Below are positions 27,943 to 37,237 of a DNA stretch of 64,000 nucleotides, one piece after another (within the stretch, counting starts at the first letter, position 1; every line of letters begins with the position of its first letter). The notes beneath the pieces are model-generated. The model made no database searches, had not been told where the DNA came from, and was given only the letters and a program-made list of their open reading frames with translations. The position numbers were made by a program, and so were the translations under genes. This DNA comes from UBA1479 sp038109305. GTDB taxonomy: Bacteria; Pseudomonadota; Alphaproteobacteria; Rhodospirillales; Casp-alpha2. Location of the stretch: positions 1 through 64,000 of the forward strand of contig JAYNIR010000014.1 of the NCBI GenBank assembly GCA_038109305.1. Direction: 5' to 3'.

Positions 27943-29096
27943 CCGCACACCCGGTCGGCCAGCCGGGTCATGAACGCTTCGCCCAGCGCGACCTGTTCCA
28001 GGGTGATGTATTCGTTGGGCGCGTGCGCCTGGTTGATGGACCCCGGGCCGATGATGACGCTGGGCACGCCGGCTTTCTGCTGGAACAATCCGGCCTCGGT
28101 CCCGAACGCGACGGCGGCGTGATCGTTGCGCCCGGCCAATTGCTTGGCGATGGTGACGACTTCTTCCGACGGGTCCGTGTCCAGCGCCGGGATGCCCGAC
28201 AGTTCCAAAATTTCGATCCCGCATTCCGGCGACGCCGCCGCCATTTCGGCACGAAGCTGATCGACGAAAGTCATGATCTCTTTTTCCAGCGCCACCGGGT
28301 TGTGCTTCGGCAGATGGCGGAATTCGAAATCCATGTCCGCCCGGCCGGGCACGATGTTCAACTGTTCGCCGCCGCGCAGCACACCCGTGTGCAAGGTGGT
28401 GAAGGCGACGTCGTACAAATCATCGAACGGGCCGTCGCCACGGATCCTGTCCGCCATGGATTTCAGGAAGATGACCAGCCGCGCCGCGTATTCGACGGCG
28501 TTGACGCCAAGCGGCGTCAGGGACGAATGCGCTTCTTTGCCACGGAAGGTCGCCCGGTAGCTGCGCTTGCCCTTGTGGCCGACGCAGACCTGCATGCTGG
28601 TGGGTTCGCCGATGATGCCCATCACCGGTTTGATCGGCAGGCCGTTCATCATTTCGATCAAGCGGCGGACGCCGATGCAGCCGATTTCCTCGTCATGGGA
28701 AAACGCCAGATGCACCGGCGTCTTGAGCCCGCGTTCCAGAAATTTCGGCACGAAGGCCAGCGCGATGGCGATGAAGGATTTCATGTCCGATGTGCCGCGG
28801 CCGAAAAGCTTGCCGTCCTTTTCGACGACCTTGAACGGGTTCGTCGCCCAATCCTGACCTTCGGCGGGGACGACGTCCGTATGCCCCGACAGCATCACCC
28901 CGCCCCGGTCGGTCGGGCCCAGCGTCGCGTACAGGTTGGCTTTCTTGCCCGACGCGTCATGAACAAGCTGGCTTTCGACGCCGTGGCCTTTCAGATAGTC
29001 CTGGACGAAAGCCATTAGGCCCAGGTTCGACAGGTGGCTGGTGGTGTCGAACGACACCAGTTTGTCGATGAGGGCGCGGCTTTTGATATCAGTCAT
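27939..29096 (-). CDS. argE: acetylornithine deacetylase (M20 family)
   Basis: The 385-residue metallohydrolase has VMLSGHTDVVPAEGQDW (metal His and Asp), FGRGTSDMKSFIA (bridging Asp), HLAFSHDEEIGCIGVR (catalytic and metal Glu) and IGEPTSM. VIIGPGSINQAHAPNEY near the end gives the last metal His. It hydrolyses N-acetylornithine to ornithine in arginine synthesis; related M20 substrates cannot be fully excluded. Confidence 0.9.
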   Translation of the reverse strand: MTDIKSRALIDKLVSFDTTSHLSNLGLMAFVQDYLKGHGVESQLVHDASGKKANLYATLGPTDRGGVMLSGHTDVVPAEGQDWATNPFKVVEKDGKLFGRGTSDMKSFIAIALAFVPKFLERGLKTPVHLAFSHDEEIGCIGVRRLIEMMNGLPIKPVMGIIGEPTSMQVCVGHKGKRSYRATFRGKEAHSSLTPLGVNAVEYAARLVIFLKSMADRIRGDGPFDDLYDVAFTTLHTGVLRGGEQLNIVPGRADMDFEFRHLPKHNPVALEKEIMTFVDQLRAEMAAASPECGIEILELSGIPALDTDPSEEVVTIAKQLAGRNDHAAVAFGTEAGLFQQKAGVPSVIIGPGSINQAHAPNEYITLEQVALGEAFMTRLADRVCG

Positions 29097-29175
29097 GATG
29101 TTTCCGGTCAGTGGGATAGTGCTAAAATCACTGCTTCGGCGAATAAGGTCAAGCGCCCCGGTTTAACGCGCGGGA

Positions 29176-30525
29176 TCATCGCCCAACATCCCGGGCGAGC
29201 CTGGGATAGGCCCAGGACATGGTCAGCCCGCGCATGGCCATGAACACGGTGAACGCCGCCCACAGCCCATGATTGCCCCAATCGGCCGGCTGAAAATACA
29301 CGGCCACCGCAAAGGCCAGAAGCGACAGGGCCATGGAATTACGCATTTCGGCGGTCCAGGTCGCGCCGATGTAAATGCCGTCGAATTCGTAACTCATGAT
29401 GGAAATAAGCGGCAGCGCCACCATCCACGGCAGGTATTCATAGGCCGTCTGACGGACGGCCTCGACCGTCGTCACCAGATCGACGAGCGCCGGGCCGGCA
29501 AGCCAATAGGCCCCGCCGAACAGCGCAGCAAACAGGATGCTCCAGATCGTCGTGACCTTCACGGCGCGGCGGAACAGTTCGCGGTCCTTGGCGCCTACGG
29601 CTTCGCCGGCCAAGGCCTCCGCCGCGTTTGCGAAGCCGTCCAGCGCATAGGCGGAAAAGTGCGTGAACTGCAACAGCACCGCGTTGGCCGCCAATACCTG
29701 ATCACCCATTCCGGCGCCGATGGCGGTGAAGAGGACGAAGGCAATCTGCAGAAAGACCGAACGAAGAAAGATGTCGCGGTTGACCTGAAACATGACGCGC
29801 AGCCGCAACATGTCGCGGATGCGGTCCCACCGCCAGTGCCCGCCGAGCTTTTTCAACTGTCCCGAGGCAATTATAAGCCCCAGCCCGACGGAGGCGTATT
29901 CGGAAATGATCGTGGCGTAGGCGACTCCGTCGACGCCCCAGCCGAGCCCGAGCACGAACCAGATGTCCAAACCCATGTTCAGCCCGTTCATAGACACCTG
30001 GGTGATCAGCGCGGCCCGCATGTTCTGCAGCCCGAAGAACCAGCCCAATAGCGCGAAGTTGAACAGCGCCGCCGGCGCGCCCCAGATTCGGATGCGGAAA
30101 TAATCCTGGGTCAGCTGCCACACCGCGCCCGACGGTTCCATCGCCCAATAGGAAACCGCTAGGATCGGTATCTGCAACGCGACCAGCGCCAGGCCGAGCG
30201 CCACCGAAAGTATGCAGACCCGGGCCAGCCATGAGCGGATCTGATCGGCGTCGCGCGCGCCGTAGGATTGCGCGGTCAGGCCCGTCGTTCCCATGCGTAG
30301 GAAGTTCAGCGACGAATAGATGACGTTGACGATCACCGCGCCGACGGCGACGGCGCCCATGAATTCCGCCCCCGGCAGACGGCCGATGACGGCGGTGTCG
30401 ACCAGCCCCAACAGCGGCACCGTGACGTTGGTCGCCATGATCGGCAGCGCCAGCATCCAGATGCGTTTGTTGAACCCGGCGGGGTCGAGTCCGCGGTCGC
30501 GTTCGGGCGTGGAAGGCTGGGTCAC
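29176..30525 (-). CDS. MATE family efflux transporter (DinF-like)
   Basis: The 449-residue protein has about twelve transmembrane segments and the two-fold MATE pattern. The N-terminal half starts IWMLALPIMATNVTVPLLGL with DTAVIGRLPGAEFMGAVAVG; the C-terminal half has LDGFANAAEALAGEAVGAKD, as in DinF-type members. It probably exports organic cations or drugs using an ion gradient. It lies about 80 bp downstream of argE's start on the same strand, with no clear functional link. Confidence 0.88.
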   Translation of the reverse strand: MTQPSTPERDRGLDPAGFNKRIWMLALPIMATNVTVPLLGLVDTAVIGRLPGAEFMGAVAVGAVIVNVIYSSLNFLRMGTTGLTAQSYGARDADQIRSWLARVCILSVALGLALVALQIPILAVSYWAMEPSGAVWQLTQDYFRIRIWGAPAALFNFALLGWFFGLQNMRAALITQVSMNGLNMGLDIWFVLGLGWGVDGVAYATIISEYASVGLGLIIASGQLKKLGGHWRWDRIRDMLRLRVMFQVNRDIFLRSVFLQIAFVLFTAIGAGMGDQVLAANAVLLQFTHFSAYALDGFANAAEALAGEAVGAKDRELFRRAVKVTTIWSILFAALFGGAYWLAGPALVDLVTTVEAVRQTAYEYLPWMVALPLISIMSYEFDGIYIGATWTAEMRNSMALSLLAFAVAVYFQPADWGNHGLWAAFTVFMAMRGLTMSWAYPRLARDVGR

Positions 30526-30552
30526 GTTGTGCCGGAAGAAGGGAAAAAGATG

Positions 30553-30987
30553 CTAGATGCTTCCCGGGCCCGGATCGGCGCGCAGGTTGGTCGCGCGAAG
30601 CCGATGGGCCAGGTGAAGCAGCAGGTCTTTATAAGGCTGGCTGGCGAACGAGGAATCTTTCGCCATCAGGGCGTCGATGGCATTCCAGGGATTTGACAAA
30701 ACTTCCGTGTCGCCATCGGCGATCAGGGTCGCGCTCACCGGTTTGCCGTCGACGAACGACATTTCACCGACCACGTCGCCGGGGCCGAGCGGGCCGACGA
30801 ACTCGCTCAGCCGTCCATCAAACACATGGGCGACCCGCAGCATGTCGCTCGCGAGGACCATCAGATTGTCGACCAGGTCGCCCTGATTGAACAGCGCCTC
30901 GCCACCCTTGTAACGGCGGGCCACGACGGCCTGCATCAGAGCCGGCCGTTCGGCGTCGGTCAGATTTCGAAAGTAATGGTTCAGCAC
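30553..30987 (-). CDS. cyclic-nucleotide-binding domain protein
   Basis: I place the start at GTG 30987 (AGGA 8 nt upstream), giving 144 residues. The longer frame would overlap the divergent flavoprotein gene. The Crp-like beta-roll is seen in GEALFNQGDLVDNLMVLASD, and the phosphate-binding cassette is GEMSFVDGKPVSATLIA, where the usual Arg is Val, so cAMP binding is doubtful. No helix-turn-helix domain follows. It is a stand-alone sensor-type domain. Confidence 0.72.
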   Translation of the reverse strand: MLNHYFRNLTDAERPALMQAVVARRYKGGEALFNQGDLVDNLMVLASDMLRVAHVFDGRLSEFVGPLGPGDVVGEMSFVDGKPVSATLIADGDTEVLSNPWNAIDALMAKDSSFASQPYKDLLLHLAHRLRATNLRADPGPGSI

Positions 30988-31125
30988 GTCTTCGGTCCTG
31001 CGTCGGATCTTGGGCTGTTGCTCCGGCGAAAGACTACCAGAATATGCACCGAAAATGTATGCCGGGGATGTCCGACGTGCGGATTTTCGGTTTTCTTCGC
31101 CTCTGAAACCGGCTACGCAACGCCC

Positions 31126-32658
31126 ATGATCCAGTGGGACGACGAATTCGATGTGGTGTGCGTGGGCTACGGCTTTGCCGGCGCGGCGGCGGCCGTCGCC
31201 GCCCACGACGCGGGCGTCCGCGTGCTTTTGCTGGAGAAAGCGGCCCATCCAGGCGGCATTTCCATCTGTTCGGCGGGGGGAATCCGGATTTCCCGCGACG
31301 CCGACGCCAGCTTCACCTACCTGAAGGAAACCAACGCCGGGACGACGCCCGACGCGCTGCTTGAGGTTCTGGCCCAGGACATGACCCGGATCGAAGGCTG
31401 GGTCCGGGGTCTGGCCGAGGTCAACGGCGCCGATGTGCAGACCACGTGGGCCAGCGCCAATTATTCGTTCGAAGGCGGCGACAGTTTCGGCTTCATCGTC
31501 GTCAAAAGCATTCCGGGGTACGACCCGGTCCGGGATTTTACCTGGGGCCGGGGAATGCGGGGCGGCACGCGGCTATTCAAGGTGATGATGGACAGCATCG
31601 AAAAACGCGGAATCGACGTGCGCATGGAAACCCCGGCCGAACGGCTAATCACCGACGGCGGCGAAGTAGAGGGTATTCTGGCCGGCGGGCGGCACATCCG
31701 GGCGCGCGGCGGCGTCGTGTTGGCGACCGGCGGGTTTGAGGCCGCCCGCGACATGCAGGCCCAGTTCTGGCAGGAAAAACCGGTCTATCCGGGCGCTTAC
31801 CTGGGCAATACGGGCGACGGCATCCGCATGGCGCAGGCCGTCGGCGCCGATCTGTGGCACATGTGGCACTACCACGGCACCTACGGGATGCTGCACCCGG
31901 ATCAGTCGGCTTATCCTTACGCCATTCGGCTGCACCGGCTGCCTGATTGGATTCCCGGCCGCGATGGGCGCGAGGCAGAAATTCAGGGCTTTTTCGCGGG
32001 CTATGATGATGCCTTGATGCCGTGGATCATCGTCGACAAGTTCGGCCGCCGTTATATGAACGAATACCCGCCCTATCTGCAGGACACGGGCCACCGGTCG
32101 ATGACGACGTATGAACCCGGCAAGATGACCTATTCGCGCATTCCGTCGTGGATGATCGTCGACGACACGGGATGCCGGCGCGGGCCCATCGGCTTCCCGG
32201 CCTATAACGACCCGCGCCAGAAATTCACTTGGTCAGACGACAACCGGGCGGAAATCGACCTGGGCATTCTGAAACAGGCGGACAGCATCGAAGACATGGC
32301 GGCGGCGATGGGGTGCGAGGCGGATATCCTGAGTGAGACCATCGAGCGCTGGAACGCCGGATGCCGCAACGGCCGCGACCGCGACTTCGACCGGCTGGCC
32401 GCGACCATGATGCCTATCGAAAAACCGCCCTTCACCTTCGCCCAGTTGTGGCCGCTTTGTGCCAACACCCAGGGCGGGCCCGTGCACGATGCGGCGCAGC
32501 GCGTGCTCGACCCCTTCGGTAATCCGATTTCGGGGCTTTACGCGGCCGGCGAATGCGGCAGCGTCTTCGGGCATTTATATATGTCCGGCGGCAACCTGGC
32601 CGAATGCTTTATCGGCGGCAAGCGGGCCGGGGAAGAGGCCGCCGCCGACCTGGGCTAG
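31126..32658 (+). CDS. FAD-dependent oxidoreductase, fumarate-reductase/ketosteroid-dehydrogenase type
   Basis: The start is the ATG at 31126, giving 510 residues. The FAD-binding motif is VVCVGYGFAGAAAAVAAHDAG with LLLEKAAHPGG, and the second FAD contact is GLYAAGECGSVFGHLYMSGG. ARGGVVLATGGFE and NTGDGIRMAQAVGADLWHM are typical of the flavoprotein subunit group that includes 3-ketosteroid dehydrogenases and flavocytochrome c. No haem or cluster motif is present. Substrate is unknown. Confidence 0.8.
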   Translation: MIQWDDEFDVVCVGYGFAGAAAAVAAHDAGVRVLLLEKAAHPGGISICSAGGIRISRDADASFTYLKETNAGTTPDALLEVLAQDMTRIEGWVRGLAEVNGADVQTTWASANYSFEGGDSFGFIVVKSIPGYDPVRDFTWGRGMRGGTRLFKVMMDSIEKRGIDVRMETPAERLITDGGEVEGILAGGRHIRARGGVVLATGGFEAARDMQAQFWQEKPVYPGAYLGNTGDGIRMAQAVGADLWHMWHYHGTYGMLHPDQSAYPYAIRLHRLPDWIPGRDGREAEIQGFFAGYDDALMPWIIVDKFGRRYMNEYPPYLQDTGHRSMTTYEPGKMTYSRIPSWMIVDDTGCRRGPIGFPAYNDPRQKFTWSDDNRAEIDLGILKQADSIEDMAAAMGCEADILSETIERWNAGCRNGRDRDFDRLAATMMPIEKPPFTFAQLWPLCANTQGGPVHDAAQRVLDPFGNPISGLYAAGECGSVFGHLYMSGGNLAECFIGGKRAGEEAAADLG

Positions 32659-32679
32659 GGTTCCGACCGCCGCGCCCAA

Positions 32680-33483
32680 TCAGACCGTTTCCAGATACGC
32701 CTTCAGCATCATGCCCGGCGCCGCGCCCAATCCCGATGCGCGCTCATTGGCGTGGGAAATCACGCCGCCGTCCCACATGGACCGGGCGTCGCCGATTCGG
32801 GCCGACGTGTGGGCGACGGTCAGGCCCGCGATGCCGCGCGCGTCCAGCGCGGGCAGGCGGGCGACGCCGGCGTTGTCCTTGCCGCCGCCGGCGTCGTTGT
32901 AGACGGCGATCAACACGTCGGCCTTGATGGCACGGGCTGGGTCGCCGCCAATCAATCCGCCATGGGACCCGGTGACGACGATTTGTCCGGCGTCGTCCGG
33001 TTTCACCAGCGATGCGCTGTCGACCAGAATGACCCAGGGCCTGCCGGGCCGGTCGATCACCCGGCGGGCTTCCTCGACGGCGGGGAGATGTCCAGTCGGC
33101 GCGGCGGCATTTTCCAGTAACGCCGCGGCGTTGACGCAGGCCATTCCTTCCGTAACGCCGAGAGCTAGGGCCGGGCCGTTCGCCGCCGAAATCAAACCGC
33201 CGGCCATCATGTCTGCTGCGTCGCCGATGCGGGCGGTCAGGCAATCGACTGCCGCGGCCGCCATGCCGCCGCTCTGACCATCCACGTCACCGAGCGCCAT
33301 CATCCCGGCAATACCCGCATCGTCCAGACCCCGGCCCGCGTCGTTGAAGACACAAGCGCGGATGCCTGCCTTCGACGCCAGATAGGCGGCGTACAGGCCC
33401 CCGTGCGATCCGGTGACGACGACGCACTCCCGATCCGTGTCCGACGCGTCGGTGATGGAGTTGAGCAAATTGGGCGCAGCCAT
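32680..33483 (-). CDS. internally duplicated protein of unknown function
   Basis: The 267-residue protein consists of two related halves. Each begins VVTGSHGGL, continues to a (F/Y)NDAG segment (CVFNDAGRGLDDAGIAGM and AVYNDAGGGKDNAGVARL) and then to a SARIGDA/TARIGDA and GG(L/V)IS(A/H)AN segment. A linker with an AVEEARRVIDRPGRPWVILV segment joins them. No signal peptide or membrane helix is seen. The repeated GSHGG and NDAG motifs look like ligand- or metal-contacting loops, but I cannot name the family. It lies 9 bp downstream of a frameshifted gene, probably an operon. Confidence 0.72.
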   Translation of the reverse strand: MAAPNLLNSITDASDTDRECVVVTGSHGGLYAAYLASKAGIRACVFNDAGRGLDDAGIAGMMALGDVDGQSGGMAAAAVDCLTARIGDAADMMAGGLISAANGPALALGVTEGMACVNAAALLENAAAPTGHLPAVEEARRVIDRPGRPWVILVDSASLVKPDDAGQIVVTGSHGGLIGGDPARAIKADVLIAVYNDAGGGKDNAGVARLPALDARGIAGLTVAHTSARIGDARSMWDGGVISHANERASGLGAAPGMMLKAYLETV

Positions 33484-33492
33484 AAATCAGCC

Positions 33493-34133
33493 CTACAAAT
33501 CCATTCGCCGCCGACCGAAGGCGCGGCGCATTTGGCGCTGGGCGATCCAGTCGGCGAAGCGCTGCCACGCGGACTTGTTGTCGCCCAAATAAATTTCCAC
33601 ATCGCCGATGCCCGGAAGCATATCGTCCTTGAGCCAGTCGCGCTGCATGGGCTTGCCGGATTTACTCGGCGCGGCGGCGGTCAGGAGCCACCACTTCAGT
33701 GCGCCGTCGGCGTAGGATGCGGCTGCTGCATCCTCCGCGTCGTCGGTTCCGGCGAAGCGGAAGCCGACCCGGGCGCACAGCACATCCACGGTGCGATCCT
33801 CGACCGCGACTATCAGGTGCCGTGCGTCGGGATGCCCCAACGCGCGGGCCCAGGACGACTGCTTGACCTCGAAGGCGCCCGGCGCGGCGAGCCCTCGGGC
33901 CGCGAAGGGATGGTCCTGCATGCCGCCGGGGAGCATCTCGGCAAACTGCGCCGGAACGCCCAGGAATTTGATGACGGCGGTTTCAGTCACGCCGTCCCGT
34001 ACCGTCGCATAGGCCACGCACACGGCGTCGACGCCCGCCAAGATGTGTGACGGGCATCCGCCGCCGGCGCGGGCAGGGCGGGGAGCCGGTAAAGCCTGTC
34101 GTCGCCATCTGTGGGATAAAGGGCAGGCGTCAT
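33493..34133 (-). pseudogene. unknown protein with a two-base insertion frameshift
   Basis: The ATG at 34133 reads MTPALYPTDGDDRLYRLPAL through PAPAADARH, then the frame is lost. ILAGVDAVCVAYATVRDG continues in another frame to the stop at 33493. An extra AC in CGTCACACATCTTGG near 34050 explains the shift. The intact product would be about 213 residues, soluble, ending RRAFGRRRMDL. The family is unknown. It precedes the duplicated gene by 9 bp, so both may have been lost or weakened together. Confidence 0.6.
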
Positions 34134-34362
34134 GGGATTCCTCTGTCAATCCGAAAGAGCATAACGCGGGACGGCCTGTGGTCCCAAGCAGCGTTGTGGG
34201 ATACGGATTGCGAGGGAGAATTAAATTCTCGCGGGCTTCGCGGTGGGGCGGAAGGCACCCTAATAGCGCGACGGTGCTGGGCGCGCGGCGGAGTCTGGCT
34301 TTTTCAACGCCGAGAGGGCTGCGACGATCTCGCCGGGTTTCAAGGACCGCCAAATGAACATG
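34134..34362. other. intergenic region, nothing identified
   Basis: This 229-bp stretch upstream of the frameshifted gene and downstream of bfd shows no reading frame with a plausible ribosome site, and no clear hairpin with a T-run. Confidence 0.4.
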
Positions 34363-34584
34363 TCAGTCGGCCCCCTCAAGCATTGTGCCGCCGAACAGGG
34401 GTGAGGGCCCGGCGGTGGTTTCGGCCTCGACCTCCATCACCAGGTGGGTAATGTCGCACTGGCATTTGCCGCAGCGAGGTTCGCAGCCGTAAGCCTCGTC
34501 CACGTCGTCCCAGAACCGGATTCCGGGCTGGATGACGGCCTTGGCCTGCTTTTCGGTGATGCCGTTACAATTGCAAACGAACAT
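34363..34584 (-). CDS. bfd: bacterioferritin-associated ferredoxin
   Basis: The start is the ATG at 34584 (MFVCNCNGITEKQAK), giving 73 residues. The [2Fe-2S] ligands follow the BFD pattern, CNC near the start and CGKC in EPRCGKCQCD. In well-studied bacteria Bfd reduces the bacterioferritin core to release iron. It is divergent from bfr and has a Fur-like box upstream. The protein is intact although its partner bfr is interrupted. Confidence 0.88.
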   Translation of the reverse strand: MFVCNCNGITEKQAKAVIQPGIRFWDDVDEAYGCEPRCGKCQCDITHLVMEVEAETTAGPSPLFGGTMLEGAD

Positions 34585-34611
34585 GTCGGCGTGTTTTCTC
34601 TTGCCTTTATT

Positions 34612-34630
34612 GAGAATGAATATCATTATT
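34612..34630 (-). promoter_or_regulatory. Fur-like box upstream of bfd
   Basis: GAGAATGAATATCATTATT matches the classical 19-bp Fur box at about 15 positions and lies 28 bp before the bfd start. A second half-site-like stretch (GCGAATGATTGTCAAT, 34636-34651) is adjacent. Iron-dependent control of bfd is therefore likely. Confidence 0.7.
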
Positions 34631-34849
34631 TTTTTGCGAATGATTGTCAATATCGAAAATTACACGGCGGGTATGCAGCGTTCGCAATGACGGAGCCGGA
34701 CCACCAATTGCCCGTCGAGGACCAGCAGAGAATCAGAACAAATCGCGATAAAATCGTTTTTTGACAATGAGTTGACACTCGGCTTCCGGTTTGTAACGGT
34801 AGCCGGGCAATGCCGACTTGAGCAGACATGAATTAAGGGGAGACGCCCG

Positions 34850-35332
34850 ATGAAGGGCGACGCAAAAGTCCTGAAGCAGTTGAATCTGATTTTGAAGAAC
34901 GAGCTGACGGCGATTAACCAGTATTTCCTTCACGCCCGGGTCCTGCAGGACTGGGGATTCCACGGCCTCGGCAAGAAGATTTACGAGGAATCCATCGGCG
35001 AAATGAAACACGCGGACATTCTATTCAAGCGGATTCTAATGCCCGACGGCCATCCCAACCTTCAGGATCTGGGTAAGCTGGCGATCGGCGAGGACGTGCC
35101 CTAAATCCTTAAATGCGATATGGGATCGGAAGTCGCCAACCAGGGCTGCCTGAAAACGGCGATCGCCGTTTGTGAAGCAGCCAAGGATTTCGTGTCCCGC
35201 GAAATTCTCGAAGACATTCCGGAAGACACCTAAGAAAACATCTATCGGATCGAGGAACAGTTTGGCCGCATCAAGCAGGCGGGCCTGCAGAACTATCTGC
35301 AGGAACACATGTACGAAGTGGAAAGTTCTTAA
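34850..35332 (+). pseudogene. bfr: bacterioferritin with two in-frame TAA codons
   Basis: A single frame of 160 codons gives a bacterioferritin with the ferroxidase Glu in NELTAINQYFLHAR, the haem-ligand Met and metal His in IGEMKHADILF, and FVSREILEDI and QAGLQNYLQEHM at the end. TAA occurs at 35102-35104 and 35231-35233, both where family members have Glu (GEDVPEIL and EDTEE). After the second stop the usual HIDW reads NIYR, so the metal-binding His there is lost too. GGGGAG precedes the ATG. The product would stop after 84 residues, so iron storage by this copy is probably abolished. Confidence 0.85.
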
Positions 35333-35357
35333 GCGCGCAGGGCTGTCGGGCGCGCCG

Positions 35358-36269
35358 TCACAAGCCTGCCCGAACCCGCGTTTCCCGGTGCCAGATGTAA
35401 AGCCCGGTCATGATGACGATGCCGGCGCCGATTGCCGTGTGCAGATCGGGCAGCACGCCCCAGATGGTCAGGTCAAACACGACGCCCCAGCAGATCGTCG
35501 TGTATTCGAACGGCGTCACCACGTTGGCCGGCGCCAGCTTCACTGAATACGTCGCGAGCACCTGACCGATGGCGCCGGCGATCCCGGCGGCAAAGAAGTA
35601 GAGCGCGTGTTTCATCGTCGGCGTGACCCAGATGAAGGGCACGATGACGCCGGAAACCACAACCGCCGTCATCATGTAATAGAAGACGATCAGGAACGGG
35701 CTTTCCGTTTCCGTCAGCTTTTTGATCATGATGATGGAAAACACCCAGCACAGCGTGCCCGAAAGGGCGAACAGGCTGCCCAGTTGGAAATCGCCGGCGG
35801 GGTTGAGCGCCACCATCACACCCGCGAAGCCCACCAGGATGGCGGTCCACCGGCGGACGCCGACCTTTTCTCCCAAAAACAAAATGGCCGATAGCGCCAC
35901 AAAGATCGGCACCGACATGACGATGGCCATGCCTTCGGTCAGCGCAATTATGGAGTACGCATAAAAAAAGCTGGCGTTGCCCAAAACGCCCGACAGCGAA
36001 CGGAAGAAATGCCCGCACGGGCAATCAGTCTTGAACGACGCGGTCCCGCCGGATTTCAACATCCACGGCACGATGATGACGGCGGCGATGACGCTCCGGA
36101 TGAACACGGCTTGAAACGGCGGGTATTCGGGCCCCGCTAGTTTCACGAACATCTGCATGGTTGCGAAACCGCCGATGGCGATCAGCATGCACAGAATGCC
36201 GAGCGCCAGGTTGCGGCTGGTTGGCGCGTCTTGCTGGTCGACGGGTGGCCGGAGCGACGGGTTCGCCAT
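35358..36269 (-). CDS. DMT-superfamily (EamA) transporter
   Basis: The 303-residue protein has ten hydrophobic segments in two EamA halves. The first half has MLIAIGGFATMQMFVKLAG and SFFYAYSIIALTEGMAIVMS; the second has LGWxP-like FEYTTICWGVVFDLTIWG. It probably exports or imports a metabolite; substrate unknown. It ends against the end of the bfr frame. Confidence 0.85.
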   Translation of the reverse strand: MANPSLRPPVDQQDAPTSRNLALGILCMLIAIGGFATMQMFVKLAGPEYPPFQAVFIRSVIAAVIIVPWMLKSGGTASFKTDCPCGHFFRSLSGVLGNASFFYAYSIIALTEGMAIVMSVPIFVALSAILFLGEKVGVRRWTAILVGFAGVMVALNPAGDFQLGSLFALSGTLCWVFSIIMIKKLTETESPFLIVFYYMMTAVVVSGVIVPFIWVTPTMKHALYFFAAGIAGAIGQVLATYSVKLAPANVVTPFEYTTICWGVVFDLTIWGVLPDLHTAIGAGIVIMTGLYIWHRETRVRAGL

Positions 36270-36302
36270 CTTCGCCCTTCAGTCCGCGGGCCCGGTCCCG
36301 GA

Positions 36303-37235
36303 TCAGCCCTTGAGCGCCGCCTTCAGTTCCGGCACGGCGGTGAACAGGTCGGCGACCAGGCCGTAGTCGGCGACGGAAAAGATCGGTGCTTCCTCGTCCT
36401 TGTTGATGGCGACGATGACCTTCGAATCTTTCATGCCCGCCAGGTGCTGGATCGCGCCGGAGATACCAACTGCGATGTACAGTTCCGGCGCGACGACTTT
36501 GCCGGTCTGCCCGACCTGATAGTCGTTGGGCACGAACCCGGCGTCGACTGCGGCGCGGGATGCCCCCACGGCCGCGCCCAGGATGTCGGCGACTTCTTCC
36601 AGCAACGTGAAGTTATCGCCCGACTGCATGCCGCGACCGCCGGAAATGATCACGCGCGCGCTGGTCAACTCCGGGCGTTCGGACTTGGTCAGTTCCTGAC
36701 CGACGAAGGATGCCAAGTCGGATGCGCCGTCGCCGGAAACGTCTTCGACGGCGGCCGATTCGCCTTCCGCGGCCGCCGCGTCAAACGCGGTGGTGCGGAC
36801 GGTCAGAACCTTTTTGGCGTCGGACGTTTTGACCGTCGCTATGGCGTTGCCGGCATAGATCGGGCGGACGAAGGTGTCCGGCCCTTCGACAGCGGAAATC
36901 TCGGAAATCTGCTGCACATCTAAAAGCGCCGCGATGCGCGGCATGACGTTCTTGCCGCTGGTGGTGGCCGCCGCCATGAAGACGTCGTAGTCGCCCGCGA
37001 GCTTGAGCATCAGCGCCGCCACGTTTTCGGCGATTTCGTGCTCGTAGGCCGCATCGTCGGCCAACAATACCTTTGCGACGCCGTCAATCTTAGCGGCGGC
37101 GTCGGCGACCGCGCGGCAGCCTGACCCGACGACCAGGATCGTGACGTCGCCCAACTGCTTGGCGGCGGTGACGGCAGAGAGCGTCGCCGGCTTTAGTTCG
37201 GAATTATCGTGTTCTGCGTAAACGAGGACAGCCAT
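36303..37235 (-). CDS. etfA: electron transfer flavoprotein alpha subunit
   Basis: The 310-residue protein has the N-terminal domain (MAVLVYAEHDNSELKPATLS) and the C-terminal FAD domain with VIISGGRGMQSGDNF, VGASRAAVDAGFVPNDYQVG and LYIAVGISGAIQHLAGMKDS. With EtfB it carries electrons from acyl-CoA dehydrogenases, such as the two encoded at 53.8-56.1 kb, to ETF:ubiquinone oxidoreductase. It follows etfB by 2 bp. Confidence 0.96.
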   Translation of the reverse strand: MAVLVYAEHDNSELKPATLSAVTAAKQLGDVTILVVGSGCRAVADAAAKIDGVAKVLLADDAAYEHEIAENVAALMLKLAGDYDVFMAAATTSGKNVMPRIAALLDVQQISEISAVEGPDTFVRPIYAGNAIATVKTSDAKKVLTVRTTAFDAAAAEGESAAVEDVSGDGASDLASFVGQELTKSERPELTSARVIISGGRGMQSGDNFTLLEEVADILGAAVGASRAAVDAGFVPNDYQVGQTGKVVAPELYIAVGISGAIQHLAGMKDSKVIVAINKDEEAPIFSVADYGLVADLFTAVPELKAALKG

Positions 37236-37237
37236 AA

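Noticed and set aside
27681..29018. 445-codon plus-strand frame over argE
   Set aside because: It overlaps the end of mnmC in another frame and is antisense to argE; its composition is that of a shadow frame.
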